Part shown: one piece after another, positions 1-5,111 of the stretch
Layout: each line of letters opens with the position of its first letter
How positions within the stretch are numbered: the stretch's first letter is position 1
From: Acidimicrobiia bacterium
Lineage (GTDB): Bacteria > Actinomycetota > Acidimicrobiia > IMCC26256 > PALSA-555
Direction: 5' to 3'
DNA length: 5,111 nt
NCBI GenBank assembly: GCA_022865365.1
Contig: JALHSW010000321.1
Coordinates: 1 to 5,111 of the forward strand
Program-made: the position numbers and the translations under genes
The notes under the pieces: model-generated
What the model was told of the DNA's origin: nothing
Seen by the model: only the letters and a program-made list of their open reading frames with translations
The model's database searches: none

Positions 1-475
1 CGAGGAGGTCGGCGACCTCACTCGTCCCCATGTCCTTGGTGATCGCGATGGTCACGGCCTTGCCCGCCGAGCCCGGCCGCAGCTGGTAGGCAAACCATCC
101 GGCACCGAGGATGAACGGACTCGCGAGGACTGCGAGCACGAGGAACACCCGCAGCCCGCGTCGTCCCCCGCTTCGTTTGGCGCCTCGGTTGGCGCCTCGG
201 CCGCCACCGCGACGGGACGACGCTGCGGCGTCCTGGCGCTCCCGCCGCGTTCCCCCGACCGCAGCGATCGGCTGGGTCGACGCTTCGGACGGGTGCGGAG
301 TGACCGCGGGTCGTCGCGGCTGCGCGGCGCCGGCTCCGCGTTGCGGGACCCTGGGCGGAGGCGAGCCCCCCGGCTGGGATCGGGGCTGGGGTCGGGGCTG
401 GGATCCGGGCGGGCGACCGTCGGGCGGGCGACCGTCGGGCGGGCGACCGTCGGGCGGGCGACGGTCGGGACTCAC
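1..475 (-). CDS. mltG: Endolytic murein transglycosylase MltG, N-terminal part (3' end outside window)
   Basis: Membrane-anchored lytic transglycosylase (YceG/MltG family) that cleaves nascent glycan strands and is thought to set their length outside the membrane. The 158 codons seen encode a Pro/Arg/Gly-rich cytoplasmic tail of about 106 residues. A basic stretch (RSGGRRGLR, 101-109) leads into one transmembrane helix (about 108-131, including VFLVLAVLASPFILGAGWFAYQL-like hydrophobic residues). The start of the extracellular LysM-like subdomain follows (VTIAITKDMGTSEVADLL, 141-158), matching the family pattern of a beta strand followed by 'S-E-V/I-A-D-L-L'. The catalytic Glu domain lies beyond base 1. 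The start is GTG at 475-473, overlapping the ruvX stop by four bases (GTGA), with a GGGAGG ribosome site 5 nt upstream. No other start before the membrane helix is plausible. The identification rests on the anchor topology, the start of the LysM-like region and the ruvX-mltG order. The tail is built from tandem repeats. Confidence 0.88.
   Translation of the reverse strand, partial: MSPDRRPPDGRPPDGRPPDGRPPGSQPRPQPRSQPGGSPPPRVPQRGAGAAQPRRPAVTPHPSEASTQPIAAVGGTRRERQDAAASSRRGGGRGANRGAKRSGGRRGLRVFLVLAVLASPFILGAGWFAYQLRPGSAGKAVTIAITKDMGTSEVADLL
173..196 (-). repeat. Two 12-bp direct repeats coding for G-A-N/K-R in mltG
   Basis: The plus-strand units tcgtttggcgcc (173-184) and tcggttggcgcc (185-196) differ by one base and encode G-A-N-R and G-A-K-R at residues 94-101, in the basic stretch just before the membrane helix. 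Confidence 0.7.
368..403 (-). repeat. 12-bp tandem repeats coding for S/P-Q-P-R units in mltG
   Basis: The plus strand has tcggggctgggg (380-391) and tcggggctggga (392-403), preceded by a more diverged copy (368-379). They encode S-Q-P-R, P-Q-P-R and S-Q-P-G at about residues 25-36 of the MltG tail, directly after the RPPDG array. Confidence 0.75.
376..402 (+). other. G-quadruplex-prone tract on the plus strand
   Basis: Five runs of three or four guanines (376-378, 382-385, 388-391, 394-397, 400-402) are separated by 2-3 nt, a canonical short-loop quadruplex pattern. More GGG runs continue through the repeat array up to about 458. The G-rich strand is the template strand for mltG, so only DNA, and not the mltG mRNA, could form the structure. 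Folding is a prediction. Confidence 0.6.
406..465 (-). repeat. Four 15-bp tandem repeats coding for R-P-P-D-G units in mltG
   Basis: The plus-strand unit cgggcgggcgaccgt occurs at 406-420, 421-435 and 436-450. A fourth copy at 451-465 differs by one base (acggt for accgt). Read on the minus strand in the mltG frame, these give (R)PPDG repeats at about residues 4-24. The unit length is a multiple of three, so a gain or loss of copies would keep the frame. Confidence 0.9.
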
Positions 476-906
476 ACGTTCCTCCCGGCGCGTCCCGGTC
501 CGTCGAGGTAGGACTGCAGGATGACGGCGGCCGCGGCCGCGTCGACGGAATCGCGCCCCCGATACCGGCCGGCTTCGCGCAGCTGTCGGGTCGCGGTCAC
601 GGTCGTGAACCGTTCGTCGTGCAACTCAACCGGGAGGTGCTCGCCGGCCATCGCACGAAGCTCCGCCACCTCGTCGCGCACCGACCGTGCAGCCGGCCCG
701 TCGCTCCCCGACAGCGAACGTGGGAGGCCGACGACGATTTGCTGCGCCTCCTCGTCGTGCGCCGTAGCGACGATCGCCTGGTGGTCGAGCGATGGCTTCG
801 ACGCTCGCTGGAGGACGGTGAGCGGCGTGGCGAGCGTCCCGGTGACGTCAGAGATCGCCAAACCGATCCGCCGCGTCCCGAGATCCACACCGAGCATGCG
901 CGCCAC
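472..906 (-). CDS. ruvX: RuvX/YqgF family putative Holliday junction resolvase / pre-16S rRNA nuclease
   Basis: A 144-aa RNase H-fold nuclease, a usual length for the family. Members are linked to 16S rRNA 5'-end maturation in E. coli (YqgF) and to Holliday junction resolution in other bacteria; which role applies here cannot be read from the sequence. Motifs in order: VDLGTRRIGLAISD (7-20) with the first acidic residue D8; VVGLPRSLSGSDGPAA (58-73); ELHDERFTT (94-102) with E98; and DSVDAAAAAVILQSYLD (119-135) with D122. The three acidic positions expected of a RuvC-like active site are present. The start is uncertain. GTG at 906 lies 8 nt after the alaS stop and puts D8 at a typical distance, but has no clear ribosome site. 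ATG at 897 has GGTGG 5 nt upstream and would begin M-L-G-V-D. The stop codon overlaps the mltG start. Cytosolic. Confidence 0.95.
   Translation of the reverse strand: MARMLGVDLGTRRIGLAISDVTGTLATPLTVLQRASKPSLDHQAIVATAHDEEAQQIVVGLPRSLSGSDGPAARSVRDEVAELRAMAGEHLPVELHDERFTTVTATRQLREAGRYRGRDSVDAAAAAVILQSYLDGPGRAGRNV
481..486 (-). promoter_or_regulatory. Ribosome binding site of mltG, inside the end of ruvX
   Basis: The minus strand reads GGGAGG, with a 5-nt spacer to the GTG at 475. It sits within the last codons of ruvX and supports the GTG start that overlaps the ruvX stop. Confidence 0.7.
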
Positions 907-914
907 CGTGCCGG

Positions 915-3557
915 TCAGTCGGCGTCCGGCATCGAGCCGGCCGCTTCCTTGGCGCGCTGTGCCAGCAGCGCTTCGGCTTCCTCGACCGCCCCGGCGTTCG
1001 GACCACCACCAACCGCGACGTCGGGCTGCTTGCCGGTGCCCCCGCCGAGCGCGCGCGCCGCGTCCGCGGCGATCGCTCCTGCGGTGACGCCGGTCCCGAC
1101 GAGATCCTTGCTCACCGCGACGGCGACCGCCGCCTTCGCGCCGTCGGGAGTGACGCCGACGAGTCCCACGATGCCGGAACCAAGCGCGTCGCGAGTGGCG
1201 AGCGCGAGGCGTCGAAGGCCGTCGTTGGTGAGACCGTCGCGCCGGGCAACCACGACCCCGTCGCGGGCGGCGACGGCGAGCGCGCCCGCTTCGGAAACCG
1301 CCTGTCGCGCCCGTTCGCCGTCGAGCTCGGCTCGGAGCGCCTTCGCCTCGGCCAGGAGCTTGCCAATCCTCGCGCCGACCTCGGTTGGCGCAACCTTGAG
1401 CATTCCCGCGGCGTCCCGCAGCGCGTGCTCCTCGTCGCGGATGTGGGCGAGGGCCCCCTCGCCGGTGATTGCCTCGATCCGCCGCAAGTTGGCCCCGATT
1501 GACCCTTCGCTGACGATCTTGATCGGACCGATGAATCCGAGTGCGTGCACGTGCGTACCGCCGCAGAGCTCCAGCGAGTGCTCCCCCGCTTCAAGCACGC
1601 GCACCAGGTCGCCGTACTTGTCGCCGAAGAACGCGATGGCTCCGAGGCCCTCTGCGTGGTCCTTCGTCGTCTCGTAGTGGCGAACCGGGGCGTCGGTGAT
1701 CACCTCCGCGTTGGCCAAGGCCTCAATCTGCTCGAGCTCGTCGGGAGTCACCGCTTCGAAGTGGCTGAAGTCGAAGCGCAGCCGATCCGGCGTAACCAGC
1801 GAACCCGCCTGCTGCACATGGGTGCCCAGCACCTCGCGCAGCGCCCAGTGCAGGAGATGAGTCGCGGTGTGATTGCGTCGGATCGCGTCGCGACGGGGTC
1901 GGTCGATCGCGGCAATGACCTCGTCACCATCGGCGACGGTGCCGCGCTCGATCTCGCAGTGATGAACGGTGACCTCAGGAAGGCCGTACTGAGTGTCAAG
2001 CACGCGCAGCACGGAGCCGTCGGCGGTGGTCATCGCCCCGGTATCGCCGACCTGCCCCCCGGACTCGGCGTAGAACGGGGTGCGGTCCAGCACGACCTCG
2101 ACCGCACCCGAGTCGGCGCGCGCCACGCGTTCGCCGCCGGCGACGAGCCCTCGCACCTTCGCCCCCGGCGTCTCGTACTCCTGGCGGCCGGTGAAGTCGA
2201 CCGGCCCGATCTCTTCGAAGAGCTCTCGATACACCTCGATTGGCGCCGCCGCTCCACTCCCCGCCGCCTTGTGCGCCTCGAGCGCGCGCGCTCGCTGCTC
2301 GGCCATGCGCTCGGTGAACCCACCGAGATCGACCGCCCGCCCCCGCTCCGCAGCGATCTCGCGAGTCAGATCGATGGGGAAGCCGAGCGTGTCGTGGAGG
2401 AAGAACGCGTCCTGCCCGCCGACGTCACCGCGCTGCACGAGCTCGTCGAGCATCTCGAGCCCGCGCTCGAGGGTCTGACGGAAGCGCTCCTCTTCGCGCC
2501 CGACGGTGCGACGCACCAGGTCGTGGGCCTTCACGATCTCGGGGTACGCACCGCCCATCACGGCGATCGTCGCGTCGACGAGCGTCGGCGTGACCGCCTC
2601 GGAGCACCCGAGCAGGTACGCGTGCCGCACCGCGCGACGAATGATGCGTCGGAGCACGTAGCCCCGCTCTTCGTTCGACGGGACCACGCCGTCGGCGACC
2701 AGGAAGGTCATGGTGCGTGCGTGCTCCGCGAGGATCCGCAGCGAGACGTCACCCTCCGAGTCGGCGCCGTATCGCACGCCGGTGACGCCTTCCGCCGCCT
2801 CGACGAGCGGACGGAACACGTCGATGGCGAAGATCGATTCGACGCCTTGCAGCGCCATTAGCATGCGCTCGAGCCCTGCACCGGTGTCGATGCTCGGCCT
2901 CGGCAACGGCACCTGCCCGTCGGCGCGCTGGTCGTACTGCATGAACACGAGGTTCCAGATCTCGATGAACCGACCGGGATCGCCTGTCGCCGGACCGCCG
3001 TCGGCACCGAATGCCGCTCCGAGATCCCAGAAGATCTCCGAGCTCGGCCCACACGGTCCGCTATCGGCCATGCGCCAGAAGTTGTCGTCGCCGAGTCGTT
3101 GGATCCGCGTTGCGGGAAGCCCGACGTCATCACGCCAGATCGCCTCGGCCTCGTCGTCGGAGACGTGCACCGTCGCCCAGAGCCGTTCCGGATCGAGGCC
3201 GAGCACCTCCGTGACGAACTCCCATGCCCATGAGATCGCCTCGGCCTTGAAGTAGTCACCGAAGCTGAAGTTCCCGAGCATCTCGAAGAAGGTGAAGTGC
3301 CGGTTGGTCCGACCGATGTCGTCGAGATCGTTGTGCTTGCCACCAGCGCGCACGCACTTCTGCACGGACGTCGCCCGCGCCCACGGCGGGACCTCGTCGC
3401 CGACGAAGTACGGCTTGAACGGAACCATGCCGGCCACGGTGAACAGGATCGTGGGGTCGTGCGGGATCAGGCTGGCAGATGGCACTCGAGTGTGCTCACG
3501 CGCGACGAAGAAGTCGAGAAATGCAGTACGAAGCTCGTCGGCGGTGCGCGGGGCCAC
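915..3557 (-). CDS. alaS: Alanyl-tRNA synthetase
   Basis: Charges tRNA-Ala with alanine using ATP, and hydrolyses Ser- and Gly-tRNA-Ala mistakes. Cytosolic class II synthetase of 880 aa, full family length. Domains in order: catalytic core from residue about 7, with KCVRAGGKHNDLDDIG (67-82), motif 2 region TNRHFTFFEMLGNFSFGDYF (84-103), GPCGPSSEIFWDLG (167-180) and motif 3 IDTGAGLERML (223-233); tRNA-recognition helices (about 250-430); editing domain with the zinc-site pairs HTATH (H563, H567) and CGGTH (C665, H669); coiled-coil linker (about 705-755); and a C-Ala domain ending with the glycine-rich GGGTGKQPDVAVGGGPN (838-854). All key residues I can check are present. The start is GTG at 3557-3555. 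An in-frame TAA (3569-3567) closes off any upstream start, and the family's N-terminal LRTAFLDFF motif begins at residue 9. The ribosome site is poor (AGGCGG at 3575-3570, 12 nt away), so coupling to the preceding gene is likely. Confidence 0.99.
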   Translation of the reverse strand: MAPRTADELRTAFLDFFVAREHTRVPSASLIPHDPTILFTVAGMVPFKPYFVGDEVPPWARATSVQKCVRAGGKHNDLDDIGRTNRHFTFFEMLGNFSFGDYFKAEAISWAWEFVTEVLGLDPERLWATVHVSDDEAEAIWRDDVGLPATRIQRLGDDNFWRMADSGPCGPSSEIFWDLGAAFGADGGPATGDPGRFIEIWNLVFMQYDQRADGQVPLPRPSIDTGAGLERMLMALQGVESIFAIDVFRPLVEAAEGVTGVRYGADSEGDVSLRILAEHARTMTFLVADGVVPSNEERGYVLRRIIRRAVRHAYLLGCSEAVTPTLVDATIAVMGGAYPEIVKAHDLVRRTVGREEERFRQTLERGLEMLDELVQRGDVGGQDAFFLHDTLGFPIDLTREIAAERGRAVDLGGFTERMAEQRARALEAHKAAGSGAAAPIEVYRELFEEIGPVDFTGRQEYETPGAKVRGLVAGGERVARADSGAVEVVLDRTPFYAESGGQVGDTGAMTTADGSVLRVLDTQYGLPEVTVHHCEIERGTVADGDEVIAAIDRPRRDAIRRNHTATHLLHWALREVLGTHVQQAGSLVTPDRLRFDFSHFEAVTPDELEQIEALANAEVITDAPVRHYETTKDHAEGLGAIAFFGDKYGDLVRVLEAGEHSLELCGGTHVHALGFIGPIKIVSEGSIGANLRRIEAITGEGALAHIRDEEHALRDAAGMLKVAPTEVGARIGKLLAEAKALRAELDGERARQAVSEAGALAVAARDGVVVARRDGLTNDGLRRLALATRDALGSGIVGLVGVTPDGAKAAVAVAVSKDLVGTGVTAGAIAADAARALGGGTGKQPDVAVGGGPNAGAVEEAEALLAQRAKEAAGSMPDAD

Positions 3558-3566
3558 CGCCCGAGG

Positions 3567-3839
3567 TTACCGCCTGGTGCCGTCGGCCCCTTTGTCGCCG
3601 GAAGCGTCGACCGCTCGGCTCCCGAGCACCTCGGTCCCGAGCACCTCGCGCAGACGCACCTCGCGTTGAGCCATCTCGGCGCGTCCCTCAGTGACCGCGT
3701 CGAAGAAGGTGCTCCGCACGCGCGCCACAAGCCCAGCGGCAGTCGTGGCGATCACGGGATGCGTGCCGCCCTGGGTTGCCCGGTGGGCCACGACCGCTCC
3801 GAGACCGAACCCGGCCGCGAGCCACGTGAGCCGACGCAT
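3567..3839 (-). CDS. Small membrane protein resembling DUF6167, function unknown
   Basis: A 90-aa protein. Residues 1-20 are MRRLTWLAAGFGLGAVVAHR, a basic start followed by a short glycine-rich hydrophobic helix (about 5-18). A soluble stretch follows, with an amphipathic segment at about 37-68 containing TEGRAEMAQREVRLREVLG (50-68). That 'R-x-G/E-M-A-x-R-E-x-x-L-R-E-x-L-G' pattern resembles the end of DUF6167 proteins, which occupy this same slot before alaS in other actinobacteria; this is recalled similarity, not a search. The ATG start shares one base with the preceding stop (TGATG) and has AGGAAGG 7 nt upstream. The stop is TAA, three codons ahead of and in frame with the alaS start. The last 23 residues contain a duplicated E-V-L-G-T/S. 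It has no catalytic motif, and no function can be assigned. Confidence 0.8.
   Translation of the reverse strand: MRRLTWLAAGFGLGAVVAHRATQGGTHPVIATTAAGLVARVRSTFFDAVTEGRAEMAQREVRLREVLGTEVLGSRAVDASGDKGADGTRR
3620..3649 (-). repeat. 15-bp tandem duplication near the end of the 90-aa gene
   Basis: tcccgagcacctcgg (3620-3634) is followed directly by tcccgagcacctcgc (3635-3649), with one difference at the last base. On the coding strand it doubles E-V-L-G-T/S at residues 65-74, keeping the reading frame. Confidence 0.85.
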
Positions 3840-4204
3840 CAGGCCACCTTCCTGGCGCGACCTCGGCCGCGCCGAGGACCGGCCAGACGAACGAGCGTGC
3901 GGCGGGCACCGGCGCCGAAGGCGACAACGCGCACGACGGGTCCGGTGACGGGCTCGAACGGAAGGCGTCGCGGCGGCTCGTCGACCCCTGCTGCGGTCGC
4001 GGCCCGACGAGCGGTCGCGCCGGCAGCACGCGCCTCGCCGTGCGCGTCGCTGATCGCACGCGCGATCTCATGCTCGATGCGAGCTTCGAGCCGGGCGGTG
4101 CGCGCCTCCAGGCGACCCAGACGGGCTCGAGTCCGCATGAGCGACACCCCGAGGACTGCCCCGAGCATTGCCGCGACCGCTGCGATCCACGTCGTCGTGC
4201 TCAT
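3839..4204 (-). CDS. Single-pass membrane coiled-coil protein, unknown function
   Basis: A 121-aa protein I do not recognise as a named family. An uncharged N-terminal hydrophobic helix (about 5-23, WIAAVAAMLGAVLGVSLM) is followed at once by many arginines (R24, R26, R28, R31), which suggests N-out, C-in insertion. Residues 27-60 form a heptad-like helix (ARLGRLEARTARLEARIEHE) and are probably a coiled coil. An Ala-rich linker, a segment LPFEPVTGPVVRVVAFGAGA (81-100) and a very basic tail (RRGRGRARK, 110-118) complete it. In other actinobacteria a DUF948 membrane protein often sits in this position before the DUF6167 gene; this protein has a similar anchor-plus-helix layout, but I cannot claim homology. 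The ATG at 4204 has a full AAGGAGG site 8 nt upstream. It is 52 nt downstream of rarA and overlaps the next gene by one base. Codon use fits a real gene. Confidence 0.82.
   Translation of the reverse strand: MSTTTWIAAVAAMLGAVLGVSLMRTRARLGRLEARTARLEARIEHEIARAISDAHGEARAAGATARRAATAAGVDEPPRRLPFEPVTGPVVRVVAFGAGARRTLVRLAGPRRGRGRARKVA
3847..3853 (-). promoter_or_regulatory. Ribosome binding site of the 90-aa gene, inside the upstream coding region
   Basis: The minus strand reads AGGAAGG with a 7-nt spacer to the ATG at 3839. The site lies within the last codons of the 121-aa gene, and the start and stop overlap as TGATG, so translation is probably coupled. Confidence 0.7.
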
Positions 4205-4212
4205 CGGCGCCC

Positions 4213-4219
4213 CCTCCTT
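4213..4219 (-). promoter_or_regulatory. Strong ribosome binding site of the 121-aa gene
   Basis: The minus strand reads AAGGAGG, a full anti-16S match, with an 8-nt spacer to the ATG at 4204. It is the strongest ribosome site in the window and fixes that start. It lies in the 52-nt gap after rarA, so this gene can start translation independently of rarA. Confidence 0.85.
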
Positions 4220-4256
4220 CTCCTCTTACCTCGGCCACTCGCCTCTTCGGCGACCG

Positions 4257-5111
4257 CTACTCCTGCTGCTCTTCCTGGGCGCTCCCCGTGCCGGGCACCC
4301 GGTGTACGTCGTCACCCCGTCCACTCGGTCGGTAGTACCGACGGTCTGCGACCTCTGCCGGTCGGTGCTCCTGCTGCACCCAACCACCAGGCGCGTCGTG
4401 GGGGTACTGATACCCCTCGCCGTGCCCGAGCGATTGCGCGCCAGGGTAATGAGAGTCTCGGAGATGCGGTGGGACCCTCCCTGCGCCTCGCTCCCGGACA
4501 TCGCTGATCGCCTCACCCAACGCAGACGTGACCGAGTTCGACTTCGGCGCCCGCGCCAGGTACAGCACCGCGTGGGCGAGGTTCAGCTGCGCCTCGGGCA
4601 TGCCAACGAACTCGACGGCTCGCGCCGCCGAATCGGCGACAACGATCCCCTGGGAGTCGGCGAGGCCGACGTCCTCTGACGCGAGGATCACCAGCCGCCG
4701 CGCGATCAGTCGGGGATCCTCGCCCGCCTCGAGCATGCGCGCGAGCCAGTACAGGCCGGCGTCCGCATCCGAGCCGCGGATGCTCTTGATGAATGCCGAG
4801 AGCACGTCGTAGTGCTCGTCGTCGCCGTACCGGAGTGCACGCATCGCGAGTGCGGCCTCGGCGTCGCCGAGGGCTACCTGCGCACGGCCCGCCTCCCCTG
4901 CGAGTGCGGCTGCGACGTCGAGCGACGTGAGCGCATGGCGCGCATCCCCTTCGGCGTGGTCGACGAGGTGCTCGAGTGCGTCGTCGTCGAGCGTAAGCCC
5001 CTCGTCGGCGAGGCCACGGGGATCGGTCATCGCGTGCTGCAGCAGCGTCCGCATCGCAACGGGTCCGAGCGGCTCGAGGCGGAACAGCGTTGATCGCGAC
5101 AGGAGCGGGCC
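4257..5111 (-). CDS. rarA: Replication-associated recombination protein A (RarA/MgsA AAA+ ATPase), C-terminal part
   Basis: The frame is open to the window edge; the 284 residues seen are the C-terminal part, and the N-terminal Walker A and B motifs are outside. RarA (MgsA, Mgs1/WRNIP1 family) is a clamp-loader-like AAA+ ATPase acting at stalled replication forks. Seen in order: PLLSRSTLFRLEPL (2-15), which holds the LLSR position of the arginine finger (R6); the sensor-2 helix GDARHALTSLD (55-65); and the family-specific C-terminal region with SAFIKSIRGSDADAGLYWLA (105-124), MLEAGEDPRLIARRLVILAS (126-145), EDVGLAD (146-152), APKSNSV (188-194), VPPHLRDSHY (213-222), GHGEGYQYPHDAPGGWVQQE (229-248) and RRYYRPSGRGDD (257-268). 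The tail ends in a short Glu/Gln run (QEEQQE). Translation is open at 5111, so an internal ATG at 5054 is not the start. First gene of the visible unit. Confidence 0.97.
   Translation of the reverse strand, partial: GPLLSRSTLFRLEPLGPVAMRTLLQHAMTDPRGLADEGLTLDDDALEHLVDHAEGDARHALTSLDVAAALAGEAGRAQVALGDAEAALAMRALRYGDDEHYDVLSAFIKSIRGSDADAGLYWLARMLEAGEDPRLIARRLVILASEDVGLADSQGIVVADSAARAVEFVGMPEAQLNLAHAVLYLARAPKSNSVTSALGEAISDVRERGAGRVPPHLRDSHYPGAQSLGHGEGYQYPHDAPGGWVQQEHRPAEVADRRYYRPSGRGDDVHRVPGTGSAQEEQQE

Noticed and set aside
406..465. Short repeat array considered as CRISPR-like
   Set aside because: The 15-bp units are directly adjacent with no spacers and are in frame inside mltG.
111..524. Plus-strand open frame with GGRPS repeats over the mltG start
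   Set aside because: The repeats are the complement of the mltG RPPDG array. The minus-strand frame gives a recognisable membrane anchor and MltG domain start, and this one gives nothing.
619..1677. 352-codon plus-strand open frame antisense to ruvX and the end of alaS
   Set aside because: Low-complexity Ala/Ser/Arg/Pro composition and complete overlap with conserved genes; a GC shadow.
1545..2861. 438-codon plus-strand open frame antisense to alaS
   Set aside because: The minus strand here encodes intact, strongly conserved AlaS. The antisense product (rich in Arg, His, Asp, Val and Leu) mirrors complementary codons.
3558..3566. Possible tRNA-sensing leader (T-box) for alaS
   Set aside because: Only 9 nt separate alaS from the upstream gene, so there is no room for a leader RNA, and no leader features were seen in the preceding coding region.
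4239..4253. Small hairpin (TCGCC - 5-nt loop - GGCGA) in the rarA to 121-aa gene gap, considered as a terminator
   Set aside because: The stem is only 5 bp, there is no T run after it on the minus strand, and it sits just upstream of a strong ribosome site in a likely operon.
4205..4256. Possible internal promoter in the 52-nt gap after rarA
   Set aside because: No convincing -35/-10 pair is visible on the minus strand; the gap is mostly purine-rich ribosome-site sequence.
3297..4679. 460-codon open frame on the plus strand spanning the start of alaS, both small genes and the end of rarA
   Set aside because: It runs antisense across four well-supported genes, has Arg/Pro/Ala-rich composition with no domain, and is a typical by-product of high GC on the opposite strand.

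Overview
This window looks like a chromosomal housekeeping segment from a high-GC actinobacterium. It is gap-poor, very GC-rich in third codon positions, and has GTG starts on some genes. The gene order and the wording of the AlaS and RarA proteins point to Actinomycetota. The class Acidimicrobiia is my best guess from the style of the AlaS N-terminus, but that is an impression and not a search result.

All six genes lie on the minus strand, so the order of transcription runs from right to left. First comes the C-terminal part of rarA (5111-4257, cut by the window edge). It is followed by a 121-aa membrane-anchored coiled-coil protein (4204-3839), a 90-aa small membrane protein resembling DUF6167 (3839-3567), alaS (3557-915), ruvX (906-472) and the N-terminal 158 codons of mltG (475-1, cut by the other edge). 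Junctions are tight: 52 nt, 1-nt overlap, 9 nt, 8 nt and 4-nt overlap. No terminator or convincing internal promoter is visible, so this is probably one transcription unit with strong translational coupling. No stretch over 300 bases lacks a gene.

The order alaS - ruvX - mltG, preceded by small membrane proteins, is a known conserved actinobacterial arrangement. The genes cover replication-fork rescue (RarA), alanyl-tRNA charging (AlaS), a RuvC-like nuclease tied to RNA or recombination (RuvX) and control of peptidoglycan strand length (MltG). Co-expression is the only link between them that the sequence supports.

I see no mobile element, CRISPR array, RNA gene or obviously new system. The less ordinary signals are the repeat-built, intrinsically disordered cytoplasmic tail of MltG (15-bp and 12-bp in-frame tandem repeats with a G-quadruplex-prone plus strand), the two small uncharacterised membrane proteins, and a 15-bp in-frame duplication at the end of the DUF6167-like gene.
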